A program made the position numbers and the translations under genes. Shown piece by piece: positions 52,467 through 61,130 of a stretch of 64,000 nucleotides of DNA; within the stretch, counting starts at the first letter, position 1; each line of letters opens with the position of its first letter. The stretch covers positions 3,021,001-3,085,000 of the forward strand of contig NZ_CP085876.1 of NCBI RefSeq assembly GCF_013284245.2. Reading direction: 5' to 3'. The notes under the pieces are model-generated. The model saw nothing but the letters and a program-made list of their open reading frames with translations, searched no databases and was not told the origin of the DNA. Origin of the DNA: Brevibacillus sp. DP1.3A (GTDB taxonomy: Bacteria > Bacillota > Bacilli > Brevibacillales > Brevibacillaceae).

Positions 52467-52895
52467 TTATCGTTCTTTTTTGGCGCTGATGGGCGACCTG
52501 ACTGCTTCCTTCTCGGCCAAGTACGAGCGCATGCCTCGAACGAACAACTCACGAAGGACTTCCTGCTGTGTTTTGCTGCTGACAAGAGAGCGAATGAGCT
52601 CCAGCTCAGCAACCAATTCTGAATCAAGGTGAAGATTGACAGTCTTCCCTTTGGTTCGCGGGTGCAGCTCGTAGTACTCCGCTGATTTTTTTACGATTCC
52701 TTCGATGACAACAGCTTCGCCCAACCATTCCTGGTCGGGGATATACAAGCATGGTGCTTCTAAAATAATATGGGTCAGCTCCTCGCTAAATCGGATGGCG
52801 AGGGTCTGGCCCTTTTTTTTATGCAAGTCGCGGATTTGTCGCGATCTTTCTTGATTGGCAACTGTATTTTCCAGCGTGATTACGGCCAGTTCCAT
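52467..52895 (-). CDS. hypothetical protein with ribbon-helix-helix-like C-terminus (142 aa)
   Basis: This is a 142-residue soluble protein. The C-terminal part GKTVNLHLDSELVAELELI followed by a helix (QQEVLRELFVRGMRSYL) has the strand-helix-helix pattern of MetJ/Arc/CopG DNA-binding proteins. The N-terminal 75 residues are unassigned. ATG is preceded by AAGGAGG, which overlaps the stop codon of the upstream gene, so the two are translated from one message. The function is unknown, possibly a DNA-binding partner of the upstream protein. Confidence 0.65.
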   Translation of the reverse strand: MELAVITLENTVANQERSRQIRDLHKKKGQTLAIRFSEELTHIILEAPCLYIPDQEWLGEAVVIEGIVKKSAEYYELHPRTKGKTVNLHLDSELVAELELIRSLVSSKTQQEVLRELFVRGMRSYLAEKEAVRSPISAKKER

Positions 52896-52904
52896 AGCGC
52901 CTCC

Positions 52905-53417
52905 TTACGGGATAAGCAGTTCTTCTTCTGATATCGACAACAATACTTCTCCCGTTTTTTCCAATTGGACTTGGTAGGTGAAGTGCTGATCGCTTCGCTC
53001 GACGGAGGTGATAATTCCCCAACAGCATATGTTCTCTCTTGTGAGCTGGACACGGTCCAAAACCTCGTAGCTCGGGCGAAGATACCCTTTTTTATATAGA
53101 TAAGTGAGCACGGATTCTCGAGGGAAAAGAAATCGTTTGTTTCCTTGTTTATTGACCAAAAGGGGGAAGGTCTCCCGTTCGTCTATACAATCCCCTAAAT
53201 AGCCTTGATCTGCCCAGCGTTTGACGGTAGCCATACTGCCGACACGGCCAACTTTTGTCTCCATGATGTCGAGTATTTCGCGTGAAGAGAGAAAAGCTTT
53301 TCGTCTTTCGAGTTGTGTCAGGTAGTTTTTTCGCTCGGTTTCCAATTGGGTGAGAAGCGCATGTGCATCCGCGATTTTTTGTTTCACTACCTTGATTTCC
53401 AGATCGTAATCCTTCAT
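52905..53417 (-). CDS. hypothetical protein with coiled coil and excisionase-like HTH (170 aa)
   Basis: This is a 170-residue protein. Residues 5-40 form a Lys/Glu/Gln-rich coiled coil. Residues 44-110 look like a helix-turn-helix of the excisionase/MerR kind (SSREILDIM, then SMATVKRWADQGYLGDCI, then NKRFLFPRESVLTYLYKKGY), though with an unusually long turn. The C-terminal 50 residues are beta-rich. It is the first gene of a two-gene operon with the ribbon-helix-helix-like ORF. It lies inside the pyrimidine-degradation region but has no evident link to that pathway. Confidence 0.65.
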   Translation of the reverse strand: MKDYDLEIKVVKQKIADAHALLTQLETERKNYLTQLERRKAFLSSREILDIMETKVGRVGSMATVKRWADQGYLGDCIDERETFPLLVNKQGNKRFLFPRESVLTYLYKKGYLRPSYEVLDRVQLTRENICCWGIITSVERSDQHFTYQVQLEKTGEVLLSISEEELLIP

Positions 53418-53603
53418 ACGGGACGGCCCTTTCTTCCTTGTTTGTTTTTATCCTATTCGATCATGAAATCATTCATGTCAATCCAAGCAGATTGATTTCG
53501 TTTCGTTGCTAGGCAAATACGAAATGTAACAATCATAAAAAAGCGATTTCGCACATTGATTAATAGCAAGCATGTTTAGATCTGGTGAGGAGGTTGTGGA
53601 CAG

Positions 53604-54950
53604 ATGAGCATACCGAATGAACTCGCGAAAAACTTCGCGGAAGTCGTGCCTGCCCTAAAACCGATGGAAGCCATCAATGAGGCGAATCGCTGCTTGTATT
53701 GCTACGACGCACCTTGTATTAAGGCTTGTCCCACGTCGATTGATATCCCTTCCTTTATCAAAAAAATTGCGACCGGGAATTTGTTCGGATCAGCCCGGAC
53801 TATCATGGAATCGAATCCAGTCGGGGCGAGCTGTGCGCGCGTATGTCCAACCGAGGAGCTGTGTGAGGGTGCTTGTGTACTCCATTCAGCTTCCAAGCCC
53901 ATCATGATCGGCCTTCTCCAGCGTCACGCGACAGACTGGGCAATCCAAAATCAAGCAACGCTTTTTTCAAAAGGCGAAGCAAATGGAAAACGGGTAGCCG
54001 TCGTCGGAGCGGGCCCGGCAGGATTATCAGCAGCGCGTGAGCTTGCGCGTCTCGGTTACGCGGTTACGGTATTTGAAGCGAAAGAAAAGGCAGGAGGATT
54101 GAACACGTACGGCATCGTGTCGTTCCGTCTACCACAGGAAATTTCGCTATGGGAAGTAGAGCAAGTAGAGGCACTGGGGGTAGAGATACGTACCAATACG
54201 CGAATCGGCGTGGATGTAGCGCCAGAAGAGCTATTGGACCAGTATGATTCCATCCTGTTGGCAGCCGGTATGGGCATTGTCCCTCAGCTGCATATCCCGG
54301 GAGAAGAACTAGAAGGTGTCCTCGATGCGATTGCACTCGTGGAGGAGACCAAGACCAAGCCACTATCAGACGAAATGCTCGGCAAAAAAGTCGTAATCAT
54401 CGGTGCGGGGAATACGGCGATTGACGCTGCCACCTGTTCGAAACGGCTGGGTGCAGACAATGTCCAGATTCTGTATCGGCGGACGGTTCAAGAGATGTCC
54501 TGTTATCAGTTTGAGTACGAATTCGCCAAGCAGGATGGCGTAGAATTCCGCTGGCTCGTTGCCCCAACGCGTGTATTGGAGGAAAACGGCCGCGTGAAGG
54601 GCTTGGAACTGGTGCGTATGGAGCTAGGTGAGCCGGATGAGAAAGGTAGAAGGCGGCCAGTAGAAATTCCAGGCAGTCATTTTGTCATCGAAGTAGATTA
54701 TGTCGTCAAAGCGATCGGACAAAACAGACATCTCTCTTTGGTTGAATCACTTGGGCTCCAACATCGTAATGGGATTGTCGAGGTCGAGGAAGGCACCTAT
54801 CGAACCTCCCATGGCAAAGTTTACGCGGCGGGCGATGTCATTTTTGGTGGAGGCAAGACAGATGCGATGGTAGTCGATGCAGCCAATCACGGGAAACGAG
54901 CGGCTTATGCCATTCACCAATCGCTCCGTGATCAAAAACAGTCAGTATAA
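53604..54950 (+). CDS. preT: NAD-dependent dihydropyrimidine dehydrogenase, flavin/Fe-S subunit
   Basis: This 448-residue protein is the electron-input subunit of dihydropyrimidine dehydrogenase. The N-terminal region carries Cys clusters for two [4Fe-4S] centres (CLYCYDAPCIKACP, then CARVCPTEELCEGACV). A FAD-binding Rossmann motif (VAVVGAGPAGLSAARELA, near 130) and a NAD(P)-binding motif (VVIIGAGNTAIDAA, near 265) follow, and AAGDVIFGGGKTDAMVV lies near the end. It passes electrons between NAD(P)H and the PreA subunit encoded 15 bases downstream for reduction of uracil/thymine to dihydropyrimidines. ATG follows GAGGAGG by about ten bases. Confidence 0.92.
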   Translation: MSIPNELAKNFAEVVPALKPMEAINEANRCLYCYDAPCIKACPTSIDIPSFIKKIATGNLFGSARTIMESNPVGASCARVCPTEELCEGACVLHSASKPIMIGLLQRHATDWAIQNQATLFSKGEANGKRVAVVGAGPAGLSAARELARLGYAVTVFEAKEKAGGLNTYGIVSFRLPQEISLWEVEQVEALGVEIRTNTRIGVDVAPEELLDQYDSILLAAGMGIVPQLHIPGEELEGVLDAIALVEETKTKPLSDEMLGKKVVIIGAGNTAIDAATCSKRLGADNVQILYRRTVQEMSCYQFEYEFAKQDGVEFRWLVAPTRVLEENGRVKGLELVRMELGEPDEKGRRRPVEIPGSHFVIEVDYVVKAIGQNRHLSLVESLGLQHRNGIVEVEEGTYRTSHGKVYAAGDVIFGGGKTDAMVVDAANHGKRAAYAIHQSLRDQKQSV

Positions 54951-54965
54951 AGGAGGAGACCTATC

Positions 54966-56243
54966 ATGGCAGATCTCAGCATTAATCTGGCGGGAATCCA
55001 ATCCCCGAATCCATTTTGGTTGGCCTCTGCGCCGCCGACCAATTCAGGCTACCAAGTACAGCGTGCCTTTGAAGCAGGCTGGGGTGGCGCGGTCTGGAAG
55101 ACACTCGGAGAGCCGATCATCAATGTCACCTCTCGCTTTGCCGGTCTGAACTTCGGGGGACAGCGCGTCTTTGGTTTCAACAACATTGAACTGATTACGG
55201 ACAAACCGCTTGAGGTCAATTTGAAGGAAATGGATGAAACGAAGCGCCGTTTTCCGAAGCACACGTTGATTGCGTCGCTAATGGTTGAACATAAACAGGA
55301 AGCATGGCACGAGATTGTCAAAAAGGTGGAGGCAATCGGTGTAGACGGTCTGGAACTGAATTTTGGCTGTCCGCACGGCATGGCAGAACGCGGGATGGGC
55401 TCTGCGGTCGGTCAGCATCCAGATTTAATCCGACAGCAGGTCGAATGGGTAAAAGAAGTCGCCCAAACTCCTGTCATCGTCAAGCTCACCCCAAACATTA
55501 CGGACATTCGCTTTACTGCACGGGCCGCGAGCCAGGGTGGAGCCGATGCCATTAGCATGATCAACACCATTAACAGCTTGATGGGGGTTGATCTCGATAA
55601 ATGGCTGCCGATCCCACATGTAGATGGAAAAGGGGCGCACGGCGGCTATTGTGGACCAGCAGTCAAACCAATCGCCCTGAACATGGTCGCAGAATGTGCA
55701 CGAGATCCCAAGGTTGGTATCCCGATCTCTGGCATTGGGGGAATCTCTGATTGGCGCGATACCGTTGAATTTTTGCTGATGGGAGCAACGGGTGTTCAAG
55801 TATGTACAGCCGCCATGCATCATGGATTCCGAATCGTGGAAGACATGATTGATGGACTTAACAATTACCTGGATCAGCGTGGGATTGCGTCCGTAATGGA
55901 TATTGTCGGAAAAGCTGTGCATACGTACTCAGATTGGGGCCATCTGAATCTGAATTACAAGGTCGTGGCGCGCATCCATGAAGAGACCTGTATTAACTGC
56001 AACAAGTGTCATATCGCTTGTGAGGACACCTCACATCAATGCATTGACATTGTTCCTGATGCAGCGACAGGCAAAGAGCGCTTGGTTGTACGAGAAGAAG
56101 ATTGTGTAGGCTGTAATTTGTGCTCCATCGTTTGTCCAGTGGAAGGTACGATTGAGATGGTCGAGATCCCGAGCGACAAAGCCCCTCTCAGCTGGAATCA
56201 GCGGCAGGCTGCTTTGGCTGCGGGTGGTAGCTGCGAGCTGTAA
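54966..56243 (+). CDS. preA: NAD-dependent dihydropyrimidine dehydrogenase, catalytic subunit
   Basis: This 425-residue protein has an FMN-binding dihydroorotate-dehydrogenase-like TIM barrel (about 1-320) and a C-terminal bi-cluster ferredoxin domain (CINCNKCHIACEDTSHQC and CVGCNLCSIVCPVEG). The barrel motifs LNFGCPHGMAERGMGSAVGQ and VKLTPNITDIRFTARAA are typical of PreA/DPD. Together with PreT it reduces the 5,6 double bond of uracil and thymine. The gene follows preT with AAAGGAGGAG before its ATG and is followed by dihydropyrimidinase. Confidence 0.93.
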   Translation: MADLSINLAGIQSPNPFWLASAPPTNSGYQVQRAFEAGWGGAVWKTLGEPIINVTSRFAGLNFGGQRVFGFNNIELITDKPLEVNLKEMDETKRRFPKHTLIASLMVEHKQEAWHEIVKKVEAIGVDGLELNFGCPHGMAERGMGSAVGQHPDLIRQQVEWVKEVAQTPVIVKLTPNITDIRFTARAASQGGADAISMINTINSLMGVDLDKWLPIPHVDGKGAHGGYCGPAVKPIALNMVAECARDPKVGIPISGIGGISDWRDTVEFLLMGATGVQVCTAAMHHGFRIVEDMIDGLNNYLDQRGIASVMDIVGKAVHTYSDWGHLNLNYKVVARIHEETCINCNKCHIACEDTSHQCIDIVPDAATGKERLVVREEDCVGCNLCSIVCPVEGTIEMVEIPSDKAPLSWNQRQAALAAGGSCEL

Positions 56244-56332
56244 AGCAGTCATGTTTTCGGCGTGGGATGCATAGCGTGTACAAGGGAAGGCATGTCTACT
56301 CAGTGACGGGTTGAAGGGGAGATGATCATCGG

Positions 56333-57718
56333 ATGAAAAAATGGATTCGAAATGGCACAATCGTGACAGCGTCAGACACGTATCAAGCGGACATCTTGAT
56401 CGAAGGGGATAAGGTAGTCGCAATCGGCTCTAATCTGGATGGGAAAGATGCCGAAGTCATCGATGCTACCGGATACTATGTTTTCCCGGGTGGGATTGAC
56501 CCACATACCCATCTCGATATGCCTTTTGGCGGAACGGTTACTTCCGATAACTTTTATACAGGAACGAAGGCAGCAGCATTTGGAGGGACGACGAGCATCA
56601 TCGATTTTTGCCTGACGAATAAAGGGGAGCCATTGCATTCATCCATTTCGACCTGGCACGAAAAAGCAAGGGGAAAAGCGGTCATCGACTACGGCTTCCA
56701 TCTGATGGTTTCAGATGCGAACGATCAAGTGCTCGAGGAATTAGGAGCAGTCGTACGAAATGAAGGAATTACTTCGCTCAAAGTATTCATGGCCTACAAA
56801 AATGTGTTGATGGCCGATGATGAGACGCTATTTAAAACGTTAGTCCGGGCTAAGGAACTAGGTGCCTTGGTACAGGTCCATGCAGAGAATGGAGACGTTC
56901 TAGACTATTTGATCAAGCAGGCCATTGCAAAAGGGCAGACAGACCCCGTGTACCACGCTTACACCCGCCCACCTGAAGCAGAAGGAGAAGCAACGGGACG
57001 TGCGATTGCACTGACTGCACTGGCAGAAGCCCAGCTGTATGTCGTGCATGTATCGTGTGCTGAGGCTGTGCGCCGGATCGCAGAGGCTCGCGAAAAAGGA
57101 TGGAATGTGTACGGGGAGACATGCCCGCAATATTTGGTGCTCGATATTACGGATCTACAGAAGCCGGGCTTTGAAGGAGCGAAGTATGTCTGGTCGCCAC
57201 CACTTCGGGAAAAGTGGAATCAGGACGTCCTGTGGAGCGCATTGAAAAATGGCATTTTGCAAACGGTTGGCTCCGATCACTGTTCCTTTAATTTTTCCGG
57301 TCAAAAAGAGCTGGGGCTAGGAGATTTCACGAAAATCCCGAATGGTGGACCGATCATTGAGGACCGGATGCGCCTCCTCTTCTCAGAAGGGGTAGCAAAG
57401 GACAAGATCAGCCTCAATCAGTTCGTTGATATGACCTCTACAAAAGCAGCCAAACTGTTCGGGATGTTCCCGCAAAAAGGAACGATTGCGGTAGGCTCGG
57501 ACGCGGATATCGTATTGTTTGATCCAACGGTGAAGCGAACGATCTCCGTTGAAACTCACCATATGAATGTCGACTACAATCCATTTGAAGGGATGGTAGT
57601 GAACGGCGATATCATCTCGGTGCTTTCGCGCGGCTCATTTGTCATTCGCGATCAGCAATTCGTCGGTCAAGCCGGTGCTGGACGCTTTGTAAAACGATCG
57701 ACCTTTGCAAGACCGTAA
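56333..57718 (+). CDS. hydA: dihydropyrimidinase (D-hydantoinase)
   Basis: This is a 461-residue amidohydrolase of the cyclic amidase family, opening dihydrouracil/dihydrothymine to N-carbamoyl-beta-alanine or its methyl analogue. The two-metal site is indicated by His58 and His60 (GGIDPHTHLDMP), the carboxylated Lys in the segment SLKVFMAYKNV, later His residues (QVHAENGD, YVVHVSCAEA) and the Asp in the TVGSDHCSF region. The length is the family's usual. ATG is preceded by GGGGAG. The next gene starts 34 bases downstream, on the same message. Confidence 0.93.
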   Translation: MKKWIRNGTIVTASDTYQADILIEGDKVVAIGSNLDGKDAEVIDATGYYVFPGGIDPHTHLDMPFGGTVTSDNFYTGTKAAAFGGTTSIIDFCLTNKGEPLHSSISTWHEKARGKAVIDYGFHLMVSDANDQVLEELGAVVRNEGITSLKVFMAYKNVLMADDETLFKTLVRAKELGALVQVHAENGDVLDYLIKQAIAKGQTDPVYHAYTRPPEAEGEATGRAIALTALAEAQLYVVHVSCAEAVRRIAEAREKGWNVYGETCPQYLVLDITDLQKPGFEGAKYVWSPPLREKWNQDVLWSALKNGILQTVGSDHCSFNFSGQKELGLGDFTKIPNGGPIIEDRMRLLFSEGVAKDKISLNQFVDMTSTKAAKLFGMFPQKGTIAVGSDADIVLFDPTVKRTISVETHHMNVDYNPFEGMVVNGDIISVLSRGSFVIRDQQFVGQAGAGRFVKRSTFARP

Positions 57719-57752
57719 GAAGGGACAGCGTAAAAAGGCGAGGAGGGTGATT

Positions 57753-58643
57753 ATGGCAGATATCATTCGCATCGGTTTGATTCAGGCGAAAAACGATGTC
57801 CACGGAGACGAACCGGTTCATTTGCACAAAGAAAAAGCCATTGAGAAGCATGAGAAGATGGTGCGGGAGGCGGCAGCCAAGGGGGCACAAATCATCTGTC
57901 TTCAGGAAATCTTCTATGGCCCGTATTTTTGTGCCGAGCAGCAACTGAAATGGTATGAATCAGCGGAAGAAGTCCCAAACGGACCAACCGTGCAACTTTT
58001 CTCTTCCCTTGCCCGCGAATTAGGAACCGTACTCATTTTACCTGTATACGAGCGCGTAGGGATCGGTACGTATTACAATACGGCCGCTGTGATTGATGCG
58101 GATGGCACGTATTTGGGCAAATATCGTAAGCAGCATATTCCGCATGTCGGAGTGGGCAGCAGCGGGTGCGGATTCTGGGAGAAATATTACTTTAAGCCTG
58201 GCAATCTTGGTTATCCCGTTTTTGAAACTGCTTTTGCCAAGGTCGGGGTCTATATATGCTATGACCGCCATTTTCCAGAAGGCGCACGACTGCTGGGCTT
58301 GAATGGGGCGGAGATCGTATTCAATCCGTCAGCGACGGTCGCCGGCTTGTCTGAATACTTATGGAAGCTCGAGCAGCCTGCTCATGCCGTAGCCAACGGA
58401 TATTATGTGGCAGCGATCAATCGGGTAGGGACAGAAGCACCGTGGAACATGGGAGAGTTTTACGGACAATCGTACTTGGTCGACCCGCGTGGGCAATTTG
58501 TAGCCATCGGGAGTCGGGATCAGGACGAGGTCATTCTCGCTGAAATGGACCGTAACAAAATTCATGAGGTGCGGGATACGTGGCAATTTTACCGGGATCG
58601 TAGACCGGAGACCTACGAAGATATGGTAAAGCTATTACCTTAA
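57753..58643 (+). CDS. beta-ureidopropionase (N-carbamoyl-beta-alanine amidohydrolase)
   Basis: This 296-residue protein is of the nitrilase/CN-hydrolase superfamily with the triad Glu52 (CLQEIFYGP), Lys126 (KYRKQHIPH) and Cys169 (YICYDRHFPE). It hydrolyses N-carbamoyl-beta-alanine to beta-alanine, CO2 and ammonia, the third step of reductive pyrimidine breakdown. ATG at 57753 follows GAGGAGG by six bases. The open frame upstream to 57705 overlaps the end of hydA and is not needed. N-carbamoylputrescine amidase is a close relative, but the operon makes the pyrimidine role more likely. Confidence 0.9.
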   Translation: MADIIRIGLIQAKNDVHGDEPVHLHKEKAIEKHEKMVREAAAKGAQIICLQEIFYGPYFCAEQQLKWYESAEEVPNGPTVQLFSSLARELGTVLILPVYERVGIGTYYNTAAVIDADGTYLGKYRKQHIPHVGVGSSGCGFWEKYYFKPGNLGYPVFETAFAKVGVYICYDRHFPEGARLLGLNGAEIVFNPSATVAGLSEYLWKLEQPAHAVANGYYVAAINRVGTEAPWNMGEFYGQSYLVDPRGQFVAIGSRDQDEVILAEMDRNKIHEVRDTWQFYRDRRPETYEDMVKLLP

Positions 58644-58652
58644 TACAAGAGT

Positions 58653-58686
58653 GAGGGAGGTGCCGGATACGCGCCTTCCTCCTTTT
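58653..58686 (+). terminator. Terminator of the preT-preA-hydA-ureidopropionase operon
   Basis: GAGGGAGGTGC pairs with GCGCCTTCCTC using two G-T pairs, followed by T. Confidence 0.65.
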
Positions 58687-58732
58687 CACATCATTGGAAG
58701 GATTCCATCAGAGTCAAAAGGAGCGTTCAGGG

Positions 58733-59245
58733 ATGAGGCAGATTGTATATCGAGGGGTCGAATACGGTGAGGGACTTCGCGTCGTGAAAACACAAAAGTA
58801 TGAGAGGGCAGAACGGCGTCATTTTACAAACGGTGCTAGTGCAAAGGCAGTGTTTGGCGCTGGTGTTTACTTGGTGAGCAATCCGGAAATCGCCGCACAG
58901 TATGCGATTTGTCATGCAGAGACCAATGGGGAGAAGGCAGTTGTGTTGAGCCAGCAGCTACATTTGCAGGGTCTCGTTTGTTTGGACGAGCGCTATGGGG
59001 AAAATGAACTGCGCATCGATGCATTACGTGCTGATTATTCAGAAGAGGAACTCGAACAGAGACAGAACGGAATGGGCTATGAAGAGTGGCTGGAATGGAC
59101 AGGGGATAAGGTGCGTGCGTATTTGATTGCCTGTGGATACCGGGGAATTCGGTATCGGATCAGCCCAGAGCTAACGTATTATATCTGCTATGAGCCTGAC
59201 GTTCAAATTGAAGAGATTGCGATTCTATCTGTGCTCGATGTGTGA
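58733..59245 (+). CDS. hypothetical protein, possible ADP-ribosyltransferase fold (170 aa)
   Basis: ATG at 58733 has AAAAGGAGCG about nine bases upstream. The 170-residue product begins with a short strand and an YRG element (RQIVYRGVEYGEGL), and after about 40 residues has FGAGVYLVSNPEIAAQYAIC. This arrangement resembles the ADP-ribosyltransferase fold of DUF3990 and PARP-like proteins (strand with G-x-G-hydrophobic-Y, then a helix ending in A-x-x-Y/W-A). Several Glu residues follow near YEEWLEW. No signal peptide or immunity gene is seen. The assignment rests on motif shape only and could be wrong. Confidence 0.5.
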   Translation: MRQIVYRGVEYGEGLRVVKTQKYERAERRHFTNGASAKAVFGAGVYLVSNPEIAAQYAICHAETNGEKAVVLSQQLHLQGLVCLDERYGENELRIDALRADYSEEELEQRQNGMGYEEWLEWTGDKVRAYLIACGYRGIRYRISPELTYYICYEPDVQIEEIAILSVLDV

Positions 59246-59351
59246 GTAAGCGACTACGACTATCGACTTATTCGACAAACTTTGGTAAGATTAGACAATA
59301 TTCGCGCTTTTTCTAGCTTACCTATTTGACACAGGAAGGATTGCCGCAACG

Positions 59352-61064
59352 ATGAGTCTATTACGTAATCTTAGCACCCGAGCCAAACTGTTTAGCTTGA
59401 TTGTGATGATGGCCGTCTTTTTATGTGCTGTCGGATTCACCGGATATTTTCATGTGCAAGTCCAAGGTGAACGCATTCAGGCCATGTATGAAGAGCAGCT
59501 TCTTCCCGTTAAGTGGATTAATGACTGGAGACAAGAAATCCGCGCGATTGACGGATTGGTCTATAAAATGATTCTCGATCCATCTCCTGCAGTCTTTGCC
59601 GAATACAAGACTGAATTGGATTTACGAATGGAAACAGCAAATCAAACGTTCCAATACCTTCAGAACTCTAAGCTGGATGCGCAAGAACAAGAAAGAGTGA
59701 CCATGCTAAAGGAGCTCATCGAGCAGTATCGCAAAGACCAGGGCGAGGTCATTAAAATGATCCGCGAGGGGAAAGCGGATCAAGCCTATTCGTTTTATCG
59801 TGCAACGGATAAGACGCTGAATTGGATTAATCAGGAACAACTTGAATGGGCGAATTACAAGTCAGAGCAGGCAGTCGCCATGCAGAAGGAAAACCAAGAC
59901 GAAACACAGGAAGCAATTACATTCCTGATTGTGGTTGGCATACTGTCGATTGTACTAGGCAGTGTACTGGGGTTCATTATCTCTCGGATGATCGCGGACC
60001 CACTGCGTATTGTTTCGAGCCGTATGCAGCAATTAGCGAACGGAAACATGGCAGTTGCCCCTGTTACCTATGTGACTCGAGACGAGGTAGGTACACTTGG
60101 AACTGCGTTCAATGAATTGGTAACGAATTTCCGTTCATTGATTGAACAAGTAAAAGTAGCGGGTGAGCAAGTCGCTGCTTCTTCTGAGGAATTGTCAGCG
60201 AGTGCGGAACAGTCCGCCTATGCAACAGAACAATCGATCAGCAGTGTGCAGCAAATTGCCTCTGCCTCTGAAGTACAGACGCAACGCACGCAAGAAAGTG
60301 TTCGTGTCATGGAAGAAATGTCGATTGCCATCCAGCGGATTGCCGATACGTCTGGAGCCGTTTCTGAAACATCGGCACAGGCAGCAGAGGATGCGGAGCA
60401 AGGAAGCATTCATATTCAGCAAGCCGTTGATCAGATGAATACGATCTCCAACTCTGTGAATCACGCAGCGGATCTCGTGCAATTGCTCGGTGAGCGGTCA
60501 GAAGCTATTGGCAAAATCGTTGATGTGATTACTGGGATTGCTTCTCAAACGAATCTGCTGGCGCTCAACGCGGCGATTGAGGCGGCGCGTGCAGGAGAAC
60601 ATGGCAGGGGATTTGCTGTCGTGGCAGATGAGGTTCGAAAACTCGCAGAACAGTCAGAGGAATCTGCGCGCGAGATTGCGAGACTGATTGGGGAAATCCA
60701 GCAAGAAACCACGCAGGTCGTGCATGTCATGAAGGATGGAACCCAAGAGGCTAAAAAGGGTGCAGTAGTCGTTCAAGAAGCGGGTGTCACCTTCCAGCGT
60801 ATCGTAGCGTCTTCTCAGGAGGTTGCGGGTCAAATTCAGGACGTATCCGCAGCTACTGAACAAATGTCGGCAAGCATACAGCAAGTCGCATCTGCTATGG
60901 ATGAAATGAATCGTCTCTCACAGGAAGCAGCCGTACATACCCAAGGCGTTTCGGCGGGGGCAGGAGAACAGCTTGCCAGCATGCAAGAAATCGCCCGTTC
61001 CAGCGCGAATCTGAATGAGCTCTCTCAAGAGCTCCAAGAGTCCATCAGTCAATTCAAATGGTAG
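59352..61064 (+). CDS. methyl-accepting chemotaxis protein
   Basis: This 570-residue membrane receptor has a first membrane segment at about 12-32, a four-helix-bundle extracellular sensor (about 33-192), a second segment near 193-215, a HAMP domain ([20 protein letters not shown]) and the cytoplasmic signalling hairpin. The conserved tip ([20 protein letters not shown]) is intact. The ligand is not visible. It lies between the pyrimidine operon and a pyrimidine-type permease, so a nucleobase attractant is possible but unproven. It shares a terminator with the convergent permease gene. Confidence 0.92.
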   Translation: MSLLRNLSTRAKLFSLIVMMAVFLCAVGFTGYFHVQVQGERIQAMYEEQLLPVKWINDWRQEIRAIDGLVYKMILDPSPAVFAEYKTELDLRMETANQTFQYLQNSKLDAQEQERVTMLKELIEQYRKDQGEVIKMIREGKADQAYSFYRATDKTLNWINQEQLEWANYKSEQAVAMQKENQDETQEAITFLIVVGILSIVLGSVLGFIISRMIADPLRIVSSRMQQLANGNMAVAPVTYVTRDEVGTLGTAFNELVTNFRSLIEQVKVAGEQVAASSEELSASAEQSAYATEQSISSVQQIASASEVQTQRTQESVRVMEEMSIAIQRIADTSGAVSETSAQAAEDAEQGSIHIQQAVDQMNTISNSVNHAADLVQLLGERSEAIGKIVDVITGIASQTNLLALNAAIEAARAGEHGRGFAVVADEVRKLAEQSEESAREIARLIGEIQQETTQVVHVMKDGTQEAKKGAVVVQEAGVTFQRIVASSQEVAGQIQDVSAATEQMSASIQQVASAMDEMNRLSQEAAVHTQGVSAGAGEQLASMQEIARSSANLNELSQELQESISQFKW

Positions 61065-61080
61065 AGTAAGTGAGCAAAAG

Positions 61081-61118
61081 AAAGACTGGCAAACCCAATG
61101 GGGCAGCCAGTCTTTTTT
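61081..61118 (+). terminator. Bidirectional terminator between chemoreceptor and permease genes
   Basis: AAAGACTGGC pairs perfectly with GCCAGTCTTT, followed by T. An A run on the left side makes it usable from the minus strand too. Confidence 0.85.
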
Positions 61119-61130
61119 GGTTACTTGCTA

